Below are positions 16,785 through 25,853 of a stretch of DNA of 47,155 nt, piece after piece (position 1 is the stretch's first letter; each line of letters opens with the position of its first letter). The notes below the pieces were generated by a model that was not told the origin of the DNA, made no database searches, and worked only from the letters and a program-made list of their open reading frames with translations. A program made the translations under genes and the position numbers. Origin of the DNA: a bacterium (GTDB taxonomy: Bacteria > Electryoneota > Electryoneia > Electryoneales > Electryoneaceae); NCBI GenBank assembly GCA_019912845.1, contig JAIOHU010000102.1:1-47155 (forward strand). The letters run 5' to 3'.

Positions 16785-17735
16785 TTAATAACAGGGACGT
16801 TGGTCTGTCTGACCATTATATGTTTCATGAAACTGACGAGCATGCAGCTCATCTTTTTGCATTTGTTTTAACAGCTCCTCAACGGACTTGAATTTCACTT
16901 GCGGACGAATGAACTCCAAAAATTCAACGGCAATCAATTTGTCGTATAAATTCAATGTTTCGTCAAAAATATGCGCTTCAACAGCCAGGGGATGCTCTCC
17001 AAATGTTTCGCATCGTCCGATTGAAGCAATTCCCGGATATCGTCGACCTTCATGATAAATGGCGCAGGTATAAACACCTTCACCCGGAACCAGCAGATGA
17101 TCCTCAGCCAATTTCAGATTTGCAGTTGGATATCCCAGCCCTCTTCCCCTGCCGTCACCATGGACAACGTTACCAAACAACCGGAAAGGATTGCCAAGAT
17201 ATTCATTCGCCTTTTCAACATCACCATTAGCGATGGTTTTCCGTATCAAAGTGCTGCTTATTGTCGTCGTATTTAGCGTGAAAGCACCAACAACCGAAAG
17301 TTGAAAACCGTACTCTTCAGATTTTTTCGCAAGAAACTCGGCGTTGCCTTCACGATTTTTCCCGAATGAATGGTTAAAGCCAATCACCAGGTGTTTCAAT
17401 CCGATCGTATCGATCAGGATGTTCTTGAGAAATTGTTCTGCTGGAATTGAAGCAAATTCCTTGCTGAATGGGATCACAACAACTCGTTCGACGCCCATCA
17501 GTTCAAGCTTCCTCACCTTTTCACTCAACGGCGTAATGATCGGCACCCCAGTCGGGTCTTCCCGAAAAACATGCTGCGGGTGAGGTTTAAACGTCACCAG
17601 CGTCGCATGACCGCTCTTTAAAATCTTATCCAGAATCTGACAATGACCTCGATGCACACCATCGAATGTACCGATGGTGACTGACGCTTCGGGATCACGT
17701 TCGATTTTATCTTTACCTAGTGTATATACCTTCAT
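16785..17735 (-). CDS. ribF: Bifunctional riboflavin kinase / FAD synthetase
   Basis: A protein of about 316 residues that makes FMN from riboflavin and then FAD. The N-terminal nucleotidyltransferase part has IGTFDGVHRGHCQILDK and later SSTLIRKTIANGDVEKANEYLG. The C-terminal flavokinase part has GNVVHGDGRGRGLGYPTANL, GVYTCAIYHEGRRYPGIASIG and VEAHIFDETLNLYDK. The start is the ATG at 17735, which overlaps the truB stop as ATGA and has AAGGG upstream; the frame reaches back to a TTG at 17747. Translational coupling to truB is likely. Confidence 0.96.
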   Translation of the reverse strand: MKVYTLGKDKIERDPEASVTIGTFDGVHRGHCQILDKILKSGHATLVTFKPHPQHVFREDPTGVPIITPLSEKVRKLELMGVERVVVIPFSKEFASIPAEQFLKNILIDTIGLKHLVIGFNHSFGKNREGNAEFLAKKSEEYGFQLSVVGAFTLNTTTISSTLIRKTIANGDVEKANEYLGNPFRLFGNVVHGDGRGRGLGYPTANLKLAEDHLLVPGEGVYTCAIYHEGRRYPGIASIGRCETFGEHPLAVEAHIFDETLNLYDKLIAVEFLEFIRPQVKFKSVEELLKQMQKDELHARQFHETYNGQTDQRPCY

Positions 17736-18415
17736 GCCCTTGACCAATACTCTTTCAAGGTATCAAGTGAAATCGCATCATCTATTTTGTAAGGCTGCAC
17801 TTCAGTCCGTCTCAAGCTCTGCAACAATGCCGGAACTCCCAGAAGACAGCCAAGATCATGTGCAATCGAACGAACGTACAAACCACCACTCCCCTCAACA
17901 TCAATAGCAACTTGTGCCAGTTCGGGGTTGTACTCGAGATAGTCGAGACGTTCGATATTTACCTCTCTCTTTTCACGTAGAATCCAAAAACCTTGCCTGG
18001 CGAGCTTGTAAAAACGTTTCCCGGATTTTTTTATCGCTGCCATCATCGGCGGAAATTGAGTTTCCTGTTTCTTGATTTCAGTAAGACATGCACAAATCGT
18101 CTCTTCAGAAAACTGTGGGATATGCGCCTTTAGAATGTAAGAAGCATCAGAATCCCATGTTGGGCTACTCGCACCAAGCTGTATTGTACCAGTATATCGT
18201 TTGCTGCCACTCAAGCCACCAGTCAGCGTTTTGGTCGCCTTTCCACCAGCCAGAACCAGTAGACCAGTTGCCATTGGATCAAGTGTACCAGCGTGACCAA
18301 TTTTTTTTATTCCGGTGATTGACTTAACCTTTTTTACAACATCAAAGGACGTCCAGCCTTCAGGTTTATCAATCAAGAATATCCAACCATCCTGTTCCGG
18401 AAAAAGTTCATCCAT
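17732..18415 (-). CDS. truB: tRNA pseudouridine(55) synthase
   Basis: A 227-residue TruB that converts U55 of the tRNA T-loop to pseudouridine. Motifs are LIDKPEGWTSFDVV, then KKIGHAGTLDPMATGLLVL with the catalytic aspartate, KRYTGTIQLG, and GGLYVRSIAHDLG. E. coli TruB is about 314 residues; this one lacks the C-terminal PUA domain, as short FCB homologues do. The ATG at 18415 overlaps the nrnA stop (TGATG) by one base; an in-frame TTG three bases earlier is less likely. Confidence 0.96.
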   Translation of the reverse strand: MDELFPEQDGWIFLIDKPEGWTSFDVVKKVKSITGIKKIGHAGTLDPMATGLLVLAGGKATKTLTGGLSGSKRYTGTIQLGASSPTWDSDASYILKAHIPQFSEETICACLTEIKKQETQFPPMMAAIKKSGKRFYKLARQGFWILREKREVNIERLDYLEYNPELAQVAIDVEGSGGLYVRSIAHDLGCLLGVPALLQSLRRTEVQPYKIDDAISLDTLKEYWSRA

Positions 18416-19359
18416 CAAAGAACAGCCTTTAATGCCTTGACGATTGTATCTCTTGCTTCAGGAAATGGACCATTTAATCTGCAGCCGGCAGCTTTTTTGT
18501 GTCCGCCTCCCCTGAATTGATTTGCAACCATTGAGACATCGACATCTCCATTGCTTCTTAATGAGACTTTGAAGTAATCTTTCTCCACCTCATTGAAGAT
18601 CGCACCGACCTCGATTGTGTTTATACCCATCAATTCATCAACAAATCCGTCAGAATCAGCATCCTTCTCATCCAGGGAAATATAGGTTGTTGCGATCTGC
18701 TCAGACTGAAACAATTCGATACGCGACAACACCTTACTCAATATTTCTAAATTCCTCGGATTTGTCCTGTAAAACACTAATTCAGCAATACGTGAAGGGT
18801 TCGCACCAAGTTCAACAAGCTTTCCGGCTGAAACCAGGCAGCTTGGTGAGGTGTTGGAAAACCTGAACCTGCCAGTATCGGTCATGATCCCTGTGTACAA
18901 CTGATTTGCTGATTCTTTGTCGGGGATGATTTTTATCTCCCGGTAAAGCTCGAGCAACATTTCAGCAGTCGCACATGAACTGGAACTGATCCATGCAGCA
19001 TGTCCGAATCCGTTGTTTGATACATGATGATCAATATTTACAACTCTTGTTGAGTCACTAATTAGTTTACGAACATCACCTATGCGCTCAAAGTCACCTA
19101 CATCAAGGACTACAGCGCAATCAAATGGTTTGAAATTCTCTGCCTCTTTTACGGTTTTCACCGTTTCACTATCAGGTAAAAAGCTGTATTTATCCGGTGT
19201 CGGATCATGCATGACTGGAATGGCATCTTTGCCAAGGGCATGCAGTAACCGAACCATTCCCAGTAGCGATCCAATTGCATCGCCGTCTGGACGGATATGG
19301 CTTGTTACCAGAAAAGAATTGGAGGACTGAATTTCCCGGATAATATCAGGAAGAGCCAC
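18415..19359 (-). CDS. nrnA: DHH/DHHA1 phosphoesterase, NrnA-like nanoRNase / pAp phosphatase
   Basis: A 314-residue DHH-superfamily hydrolase. Metal-binding motifs are SHIRPDGDAIGS near residue 20, VLDVGDFERIGDV, and NIDHHVSNNGFG (the DHH motif). The C-terminal DHHA1 domain ends with the GGGHKKAAGCRL substrate-binding loop. Family knowledge: NrnA degrades 2-5 nt RNAs and dephosphorylates pAp. It begins at a GTG (19359) with AGAGGA upstream, right after the rbfA stop. Location between rbfA and truB is conserved in many bacteria and fits a role in finishing RNA decay alongside PNPase. Confidence 0.94.
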   Translation of the reverse strand: MALPDIIREIQSSNSFLVTSHIRPDGDAIGSLLGMVRLLHALGKDAIPVMHDPTPDKYSFLPDSETVKTVKEAENFKPFDCAVVLDVGDFERIGDVRKLISDSTRVVNIDHHVSNNGFGHAAWISSSSCATAEMLLELYREIKIIPDKESANQLYTGIMTDTGRFRFSNTSPSCLVSAGKLVELGANPSRIAELVFYRTNPRNLEILSKVLSRIELFQSEQIATTYISLDEKDADSDGFVDELMGINTIEVGAIFNEVEKDYFKVSLRSNGDVDVSMVANQFRGGGHKKAAGCRLNGPFPEARDTIVKALKAVL

Positions 19360-19360
19360 C

Positions 19361-19741
19361 TTATTCCTCTGTGGGGGGGGATTGGGAGTTGTTTATGTGG
19401 TTCAACAACTGCTCAATCCGGTCAGCACTTTTCATTGTGTCATCCCAGAAAAAGCGGAATTCCGGCAATTTTTTCATACGGACTTTGGTCGCAACCTCTT
19501 TCCGTAACTTACTTGCCGCTCGTAATACGAGTTTTTTCGCTTGTTCTTCTATCTCTTCTTCGTGAGGGTGGATTGATATCGCCAGTTCTGCATGACGTAA
19601 ATCATCAGACACCCGTGTATCTATAACAGTAACTAATACATTGCTCAGTTGAGGTTCAACCACTCGCCTGATAAAATCACCAGCTACCTTTTGTATTTCA
19701 CTTCCGAGTCTGATCGCTCGTTTTGATGTCGGTTGTTTCAT
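19361..19741 (-). CDS. rbfA: 30S ribosome-binding factor A
   Basis: A protein of about 126 residues with a KH-like fold that assists late 16S rRNA maturation. It shows RLGSEIQKVAGDFIRRVV, VLVTVIDTRVSDDLRHAELAIS and LRKEVATKVRMKKLPEFRFFWDDTMKSADRIEQLL, the standard RbfA pattern. The ATG at 19741 gives the normal N-terminus; the frame reaches a TTG at 19786 that would add 15 non-conserved residues. The gap to the DUF503 gene is 97 bases. Confidence 0.95.
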   Translation of the reverse strand: MKQPTSKRAIRLGSEIQKVAGDFIRRVVEPQLSNVLVTVIDTRVSDDLRHAELAISIHPHEEEIEEQAKKLVLRAASKLRKEVATKVRMKKLPEFRFFWDDTMKSADRIEQLLNHINNSQSPPTEE

Positions 19742-19838
19742 AATTTTTTTTGGATTCGCAGAATGACCTGATAAAAAATCATCCAAGAATGCTATGCCGA
19801 ATCCTGCTATTATACAAGTTCACTACAAACTTCACGGG

Positions 19839-20123
19839 TTACAGCCACTGAATCATCCGATCAATTACGACTGCCCCGGGAATAGAATCTGCTATTTCAA
19901 TTACTAACCGCAGACGTTGATCCGCGCTGGCACGATCGGTTGATACAGTCACAACCGCGATATGTGCGCGATTCCAAACTTCCTGTTGACCGACTTCTGC
20001 GATTGAAACATTCAATTTATTACGAACACGATCCTTAAAAGAGCGAATAACTTTTCGTTTATCTTTCAGCGAGGCTGACTCGGGAATTGAAAGTTCTAGT
20101 TCCAGTAAACCAATGGCAGCCAT
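19839..20123 (-). CDS. DUF503 (YlxP-like) protein
   Basis: A small protein of 94 residues matching the DUF503 pattern: IGLLELELSIPESASLKDKRKVIRSFKDRVRNKLNVSIAEVG, then WNRAHIAVVTVS and a C-terminal helix. It is usually encoded between infB and rbfA, as here, and is thought to act in ribosome biogenesis, but its mechanism is not established. The ATG at 20123 starts 11 bases after the infB stop; a TTG at 20129 is less likely. Confidence 0.93.
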   Translation of the reverse strand: MAAIGLLELELSIPESASLKDKRKVIRSFKDRVRNKLNVSIAEVGQQEVWNRAHIAVVTVSTDRASADQRLRLVIEIADSIPGAVVIDRMIQWL

Positions 20124-20134
20124 ATTCAAATCAT

Positions 20135-22909
20135 TTATTTATCGTGCGTATCCATCTCAATTTCGCGTTCGACTTCAACCTCGACCAGAGACTCAACCAC
20201 ATCACCAACTTTAATATCATTGAAGTTCGCAACCTTGATCCCGCACTCAAATCCAGTTGCAACCTCTTTCGCGTCGTCTTTAAAACGTTTCAAGCTGTCG
20301 AGCTCGCCTTCATAGATACTGACTCCATCACGAAGTACACGTACACGATTGCTTTTCTCCATTTTCCCACTGGTGACCATACAACCGGCGATCACACCCA
20401 GACGTGAAATCTTGAAGAGGTTTCGTACTTCCGCTGCACCAACAACTTCCTGTACAAATTCTCGTTTGTACATGCCGGTCAGGATATCAGTAATATCCTG
20501 GATCAGCTCATAGATAATGCGGTAGGTTTTGAACTCAACCTCATCACGCTGAGCCATTTCACGAGCTTTTTGATTCGGATGGATATTAAATCCGATGATC
20601 ATCGCTTTTGAAGCACTCGCCAGCAAAACATCATTTTCGTTTATTGGTCCAACACTACGATGAATAATTTTAACTGACACTTCATCAGTGGTCAGACGCA
20701 TCAGACTGTCTGCGATTGCCTCGACTGAACCATCAACATCACCCTTGAGGATAAGTCTGAGCTCACGTCGATCTGTTCCATCGATATTTTGCAGGAAGTT
20801 TCCTTTGAAGCCTTCACGCAGTCGCATTTCCTGTTCACGCATCTGTTGTTGACGGTTTGAAGAAACTTCTTTGGCTTCGTGCTCGGTTTTGTACGCAACA
20901 AGCTGATCGCCAACGTGTGGTGCCGATTCAAAACCTGTGATTTCTATAGGTTGAGCTGGACCAGCACTTTTGCGTTTTCCACCCACTTCATCATACATCG
21001 CACGAACACGTCCGAAATAAGGTCCGGCGACAAAAACATCACCAACTTTCAATGTACCGCGCTGGACGAGAACCGTACAGACAGTTCCACGTCCCTTTTC
21101 AATACGGGATTCGATAATAATCCCTCTGGCAAGAGTGTTCGGGTTGGCTCTCAGCTCCAGAATCTCTGCGGATAGAAGAATTTTATCAAGCAGATCATCA
21201 ATGCCTGCACCAGTCTTGGCTGAAACCTCTGCATTCAAGACATCACCACCATACTCTTCAACATAGACATTGTATTCAGAAAGCTGGCGACGCACTTTAT
21301 CAGCATTTGCGCCAGGTTTATCCATTTTATTGATAGCAATAACCATCGGAACATTTGCAGCTTTAGAGTGATCGATCGCTTCTTTGGTTTGCGGCATGAC
21401 CAGATCATCAGCAGCAACAACCAGAACTACGACATCAGTGGCTTGAGCACCTCTGGCACGCATCGCTGTAAATGCGGCGTGACCAGGAGTATCAAGGAAG
21501 GTGATAACCTGATCTTTGTGCTTGACCTCATAAGCACCGATGTGTTGAGTGATTCCGCCCGCTTCGCCTTCAGCAACGCGGGTTTCTCTTATATAATCAA
21601 GGAGAGATGTTTTTCCATGATCAACGTGACCCATAACTGTAATTACCGGTGCGCGTGGTTCAAGATCTTCCTCTTTGTCCTCGATCTCTTCTTCTTGTAT
21701 CAGCTCTTCTTCGCCCACCTGATCGACAAACTCTACCTTATACTCATGCTCCTCTGCGAGAATCTGAATTGTATCACGATCCAAACGCTGATTAATCGTC
21801 ACGCGTAAACCAAGCATCAGACATTCACGGATGAGCTCGCCTGTCGGAACATCGATCAATGACGCTAACTCCGCAGTAGAGATAAACTCAGTAACCTTCA
21901 GGAGGTTCACCTCTTCATCAACAATTCCGACATCACGTTCAACACGCCGTCTTTTCTTCTTCTTGCCAGAATCTTCCATCGCCGCCATTGTCAGGCGGAT
22001 TGACTCCTGAACCTCTTTCTCGTCAACTTTCTTTCTCTTACGGCGATCACGCTTTTTCTTCTTTTTTCCGCCACTGCTTTTATCTTCTGTTCCTGCCCAG
22101 GGCTGATCTTTCGCGACTTCAGGCTCACTGTCCTTCTTGCGAGTTTTCCGCTTCCTCTTCCGTTTGCTCTTGTCCTTGCTCTCGTCCTTCTCATCTTCAG
22201 AGGAACCAGCTACAGGAGTATCCTTTTGCTTTTTCTTCGTAGATTCTGGCTTGGGTTTCTCAGGTGTTTTTTCAGTAGGTGTATACTGCAAAATGTCGTC
22301 ATTGCTGACCGCACCGCGAACAGAAGTCTGTTTTTGGGCTTGTGGTGAAACCTCCTCAGCGGCAACTTCAGGTTCAACTTCCTTTTCTACTTTAGCTGCT
22401 GGCTTCTCTTCCTGAGGAATTGGACGAGCGGAATCACGTACGGAAGGAGCAACCCTCTTTCTAGGTGCAACAGGCAAATCTGCTTCTTCAGTTGAAGATT
22501 CAGCTTCTAAATCAACCGAAACAGGTTCTTCCTTTATATCCTTCTTATCTTCTATTGAATCTTTTTCAGGTTTGAAAGAGGGGTCATGCTGACGTACGGT
22601 CGGTGCGGGTTTCTTTGCAACTTCCTCTGTCCCACTCTGCAAGATAGCTTGTAAATCCGCCTGTCGAACTTCCTGGGTTTTTCTAGCTTTTTCGGCAGCT
22701 TCAGCTTGATGCAGTTCTTCTTTGTGGCTGGCATACAACTTGGGAGCAAAGTACTTAAGCAATTCTTCGTACATTTCCTCCGGTACAGGGGTCATGTGTT
22801 TTTTGGGCAGAGAATAACCGCGTGACTCTAATTCTTCTATTAAAGTCTCGTGGGAATGGTTCAGCTCTTTTGCCACCTGATACAGTTTGCGGGATTTCTT
22901 TGCCGCCAA
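20135..22909 (-). CDS. infB: Translation initiation factor IF-2
   Basis: A 924-residue GTPase that brings initiator tRNA to the 30S subunit. It has an IF2_N subdomain at the N-terminus (KLYQVAKELNHSHETLIEEL), a long highly charged linker with Lys/Arg- and Glu-rich blocks (about 90-320), and a second IF2_N (EFISTAELASLIDVPTGELI). The G domain has GHVDHGKT at 427-434, GGITQHIGAY, DTPGHAAF and NKMDK; domains II-IV follow. No in-frame ATG exists near the N-terminus. The start is a TTG at 22909 with GGAG six bases upstream, and an out-of-frame ATG just before it hits a stop at once. It follows nusA by 34 bases without ylxR or ylxQ. Confidence 0.97.
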   Translation of the reverse strand: MAAKKSRKLYQVAKELNHSHETLIEELESRGYSLPKKHMTPVPEEMYEELLKYFAPKLYASHKEELHQAEAAEKARKTQEVRQADLQAILQSGTEEVAKKPAPTVRQHDPSFKPEKDSIEDKKDIKEEPVSVDLEAESSTEEADLPVAPRKRVAPSVRDSARPIPQEEKPAAKVEKEVEPEVAAEEVSPQAQKQTSVRGAVSNDDILQYTPTEKTPEKPKPESTKKKQKDTPVAGSSEDEKDESKDKSKRKRKRKTRKKDSEPEVAKDQPWAGTEDKSSGGKKKKKRDRRKRKKVDEKEVQESIRLTMAAMEDSGKKKKRRRVERDVGIVDEEVNLLKVTEFISTAELASLIDVPTGELIRECLMLGLRVTINQRLDRDTIQILAEEHEYKVEFVDQVGEEELIQEEEIEDKEEDLEPRAPVITVMGHVDHGKTSLLDYIRETRVAEGEAGGITQHIGAYEVKHKDQVITFLDTPGHAAFTAMRARGAQATDVVVLVVAADDLVMPQTKEAIDHSKAANVPMVIAINKMDKPGANADKVRRQLSEYNVYVEEYGGDVLNAEVSAKTGAGIDDLLDKILLSAEILELRANPNTLARGIIIESRIEKGRGTVCTVLVQRGTLKVGDVFVAGPYFGRVRAMYDEVGGKRKSAGPAQPIEITGFESAPHVGDQLVAYKTEHEAKEVSSNRQQQMREQEMRLREGFKGNFLQNIDGTDRRELRLILKGDVDGSVEAIADSLMRLTTDEVSVKIIHRSVGPINENDVLLASASKAMIIGFNIHPNQKAREMAQRDEVEFKTYRIIYELIQDITDILTGMYKREFVQEVVGAAEVRNLFKISRLGVIAGCMVTSGKMEKSNRVRVLRDGVSIYEGELDSLKRFKDDAKEVATGFECGIKVANFNDIKVGDVVESLVEVEVEREIEMDTHDK

Positions 22910-22943
22910 ATCCTACTCCATTTTTTTGATTGCCGGCAGCCAT

Positions 22944-24173
22944 CTATTCGAAATAGATGTTCAGCGTATCCAAAATCTTACGTCCCGTCTCTTCATCAAT
23001 TTCCGGGATATCGAGTAAACCCTCTAATCCAACATCAAGAACTTCTTCTGCTGTAGCATAACCAGCTTCTTTAAGTTTCGCAAGGATTTCAGGTTCAAGT
23101 TCTTCTACTTCCTCTAAGGGCAGATCCTCAGAATAATATTCGCTCTCACGTACGGGTTCAATCTGGGAACCAGTAATTTCACTAGCCAAACGAATATTCT
23201 GTCCTCTTCTGCCTATTGCCATAGACATCTGATCGTCCTGAATCACAACAGTCACCGACGTTGGATCTTCCGGGCTGTAGATAAGCTCGAGTGGGATAAC
23301 TGGCGCCATTGCTCTGCGAATCAGTAATTCGCGATCAGAAGTCCAATGTATAATATCAATTTTTTCATTGTTCATCTCTCGAACGATTGCCTGGATTCGG
23401 ACACCCTTCATCCCCACACAGGCACCAACTGGATCAACTCGCTTATCATTCGATGTTACTGCAATTTTCGTTCGGTCACCAGGCTCTCTGGCGATCGTCT
23501 TTATTTCAACAATACCGTCAAAAATCTCAGGAACTTCAATTTCAAACAACCGTTGGACAAACTTCAAACTACGCCTTGAAACCACGATCTCCGGTTCACG
23601 GCTGGTTTCTCGAACGGTTTCAATAATCGCTTTAATTGATTGCCCACGTTTGTAACGCTCATTATAAACCTGCTCAGAAGTGGGCATAATCACTTCAGTC
23701 TTATCTATGTTTATGCGAAGTTCACGTTTATTGATCTGATGGATATCTCCAATAATGATTTCGCCGAGACGTTCTTGAAATTCATTATAGAGGTTTTCCT
23801 TTTCAATTTCCTTGATTTTCTGAATCAAATTCTGTTTCGCAGAAATGATCAGACGTCTTCCAAAAGATTTATAATCTATAACTTCCACAAAATCATCGCC
23901 GATTTCAATATCTTCATCGGTTTCAAGGGCTTTGCTGTATTTTATTTCCTGTGATTCATCTTCAAGTTCATCATCTGGAACGACTGTTTTTTCGGCATAA
24001 ATCTCAATATCACCCTTATCAATATTAAAGATAACATCAAAATTATCAGCGGTACCGTACCTTTTCTCAATCGCTTTCAAGAAAACAGATTCGATGATTT
24101 CCTGAAAAGTGTCGCGATTAATATCCTTGTCCCGGATAATCTGGGAAATCGCTTCAACAACGGCTTGATTCAT
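22944..24173 (-). CDS. nusA: Transcription elongation/termination factor NusA
   Basis: A 409-residue NusA. The N-terminal RNAP-binding domain (AISQIIRDKDINRDTFQEIIESVF) is followed by an S1 domain (about 130-200). The two KH domains contain DPVGACVGMKGVRIQAIVREM and MAIGRRGQNIRLASEITG. A short acidic C-terminal stretch follows with a helix-hairpin-helix-like end (LAKLKEAGYATAEEVLDVGLEGLLDIPEID). It modulates pausing, termination and antitermination. It lies 16 bases after rimP, the classical order. Confidence 0.97.
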   Translation of the reverse strand: MNQAVVEAISQIIRDKDINRDTFQEIIESVFLKAIEKRYGTADNFDVIFNIDKGDIEIYAEKTVVPDDELEDESQEIKYSKALETDEDIEIGDDFVEVIDYKSFGRRLIISAKQNLIQKIKEIEKENLYNEFQERLGEIIIGDIHQINKRELRINIDKTEVIMPTSEQVYNERYKRGQSIKAIIETVRETSREPEIVVSRRSLKFVQRLFEIEVPEIFDGIVEIKTIAREPGDRTKIAVTSNDKRVDPVGACVGMKGVRIQAIVREMNNEKIDIIHWTSDRELLIRRAMAPVIPLELIYSPEDPTSVTVVIQDDQMSMAIGRRGQNIRLASEITGSQIEPVRESEYYSEDLPLEEVEELEPEILAKLKEAGYATAEEVLDVGLEGLLDIPEIDEETGRKILDTLNIYFE

Positions 24174-24189
24174 ACTTTTTTATCCTTAT

Positions 24190-24663
24190 TTACCAGGGAA
24201 GTTGCACTTTTGCTTCAGCGATTTCCCGAACCGCAAGCGTGGTACCATCCTTGAATTGCAACTCCTCACCAGAAACACCGGTTAATTCACCATTAAAAGT
24301 GCCTGGTCGTCCTTTTTCATCTACCTCAACAAGATTTATTTTCAACTTTCTTCCGATATTCTTACGAAACTGCCAATCATATCTGAGTGGGTGTCCAACA
24401 CCGGGTGATGTAACTTCCAGTGCATACTCGCGAGGGAAGTTCTCTGCCATATCAAGTAACTCCTCGATCTGACGGGAGAACATTGTGCATTCCTTCAGCG
24501 TGATCCCACGTTCAGTATGATCGAGAATGATGGCGAATCCAATACGCCCTCTTCCGCCACGAAGCTGAACATCCAGCAACTCAATCAAAGACCCTGCAAA
24601 TAACGGGGTGATTAGTTCACGTATCCCCTCTGGCGTAATCACATTTTCACCCGTATTATTCAT
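24190..24663 (-). CDS. rimP: Ribosome maturation factor RimP
   Basis: A 157-residue RimP. N-terminal domain: LIELLDVQLRGGRGRIGFAIILD, CTMFSRQIEELLDM, then the signature FPREYALEVTSPGVGHPLR; the C-terminal SH3-like domain includes GRKLKINL and FNGELTGVSGEELQFKDG. It is needed for 30S assembly. The ATG at 24663 has GGGAA close by. It is the first gene of the rimP-nusA-infB operon, so the operon promoter should lie in 24664-24824. Confidence 0.95.
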   Translation of the reverse strand: MNNTGENVITPEGIRELITPLFAGSLIELLDVQLRGGRGRIGFAIILDHTERGITLKECTMFSRQIEELLDMAENFPREYALEVTSPGVGHPLRYDWQFRKNIGRKLKINLVEVDEKGRPGTFNGELTGVSGEELQFKDGTTLAVREIAEAKVQLPW

Positions 24664-24824
24664 TTCCCATACAATTCAACAATTTCAATTAACTGCGAAA
24701 AGACGAAACTCTCTGAAATACTTCACGCTTATCAGGTTTTATTCTTTGCAGAAGCAGGATTAAGTTCCTGATTATCTTAAAATTGGCGAACCAATGGTAC
24801 TACCTTATAAGTATATTTAATAGA

Positions 24825-24849
24825 AAGAGTGGGTTTTTGACCCACTCTT
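24825..24849 (-). terminator. Terminator after the TPR-protein gene
   Basis: A perfect 10-bp stem AAGAGTGGGT/ACCCACTCTT around a 5-base loop, followed on the minus strand by TTCTATT. It separates the TPR gene from the rimP operon. Confidence 0.7.
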
Positions 24850-24898
24850 ACAGATTCTCAATGTACCAAGCAGACAGTAATGAGTCAAGTCTACTTAT

Positions 24899-25579
24899 TT
24901 ATCCTTTGAGATCAAGCAAAGCCAGCTCCCTTTCAGCTTGATCTGCTGTATCATCATCCTCATACTTATCAATCACCTGCTGATACCGATTTTTTGCCAG
25001 ATCAGTCTTTCCAGCAAGATTATAGCACCTGCCAGCGTTATAAAGAGCGAGTGGCTTCAAGTGACCGATCTTATCTTTAGCAACCAGTTTGTCGTAAGTC
25101 TTCGCAGCTTCTTCAAACCGTTCAAGATTCTCGAGAGAAGTGGCTTTTCCATCTAATGCTGATAGATTCAGAAAAAACTCATCGCCGTATTGACGTTCAA
25201 ACTGATTAAATAGTTCGAGTGCCTTCTCAGTGGAATCAGATGCCAGATTCAATTCTGCGAGGGTGTACAATGCTTCTGCTCCACCTTGAGTTCCTTTGTA
25301 ACGGTCTATCGTCTGCTTCAGAAGTGTTTCCGCCTGCTCTTTATTATCCTCGGTGAGCAGTTTTCTAACCTTGGCAACATTCAGCATGGCATCTGCATTG
25401 GCAGCTTTTTTCATGTTGCCGAAAATCCCAATTCCAAAGGCGATTACAACCACTGCAATAACAGCGATTGCGGTTGTTTTTCCATGAATCGCCAACCAGC
25501 CCTGGGTCTGTTCAATGGTCTTCATCAATGGGTCTTGACGAAGTTCCTTTTTGGTCAACTTCTTTTGTGCACGAGCCAT
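24899..25579 (-). CDS. Membrane-anchored TPR protein (YfgM-like)
   Basis: A 226-residue protein: a basic cytoplasmic N-terminus (MARAQKKLTKKELRQDPLM), one membrane helix (about 35-53), then TPR-type repeats. The repeats include AETLLKQTIDRYKGTQGGAEALYTLAELNLA, EKALELFNQFERQYG and a clear final pair (ALYNAGRCYNLAGKTDLAKNRYQQVIDKY). The layout is that of the TPR_21/YfgM group, ancillary to SecYEG and periplasmic chaperones. In E. coli yfgM neighbours bamB; no bamB is seen here. A structural scaffold role is inference. Confidence 0.82.
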   Translation of the reverse strand: MARAQKKLTKKELRQDPLMKTIEQTQGWLAIHGKTTAIAVIAVVVIAFGIGIFGNMKKAANADAMLNVAKVRKLLTEDNKEQAETLLKQTIDRYKGTQGGAEALYTLAELNLASDSTEKALELFNQFERQYGDEFFLNLSALDGKATSLENLERFEEAAKTYDKLVAKDKIGHLKPLALYNAGRCYNLAGKTDLAKNRYQQVIDKYEDDDTADQAERELALLDLKG

Positions 25580-25853
25580 TCTTGTCCGCTCAGTAAGATT
25601 TCATTCAAAAACTGCAAACACAGATCACGAAAAAAACAGAAGTATCTGTTTTCGCATCTGAAGGTATATAATAGAAAAAAAGTTATCCAAAACATGTGCG
25701 TCCCGCCTTTGCTACATGCTTGCTTTGGACAACATCGGCTGAATGTAATAAAAAGAGTTCGAGAGGACAAGCGACTCTCTTCTCATTCACAAACACTCTC
25801 TGCTCTCGGAAATTAGAGAAGGAACTCTAAAAATTATAGGTATTTACTCAAAG

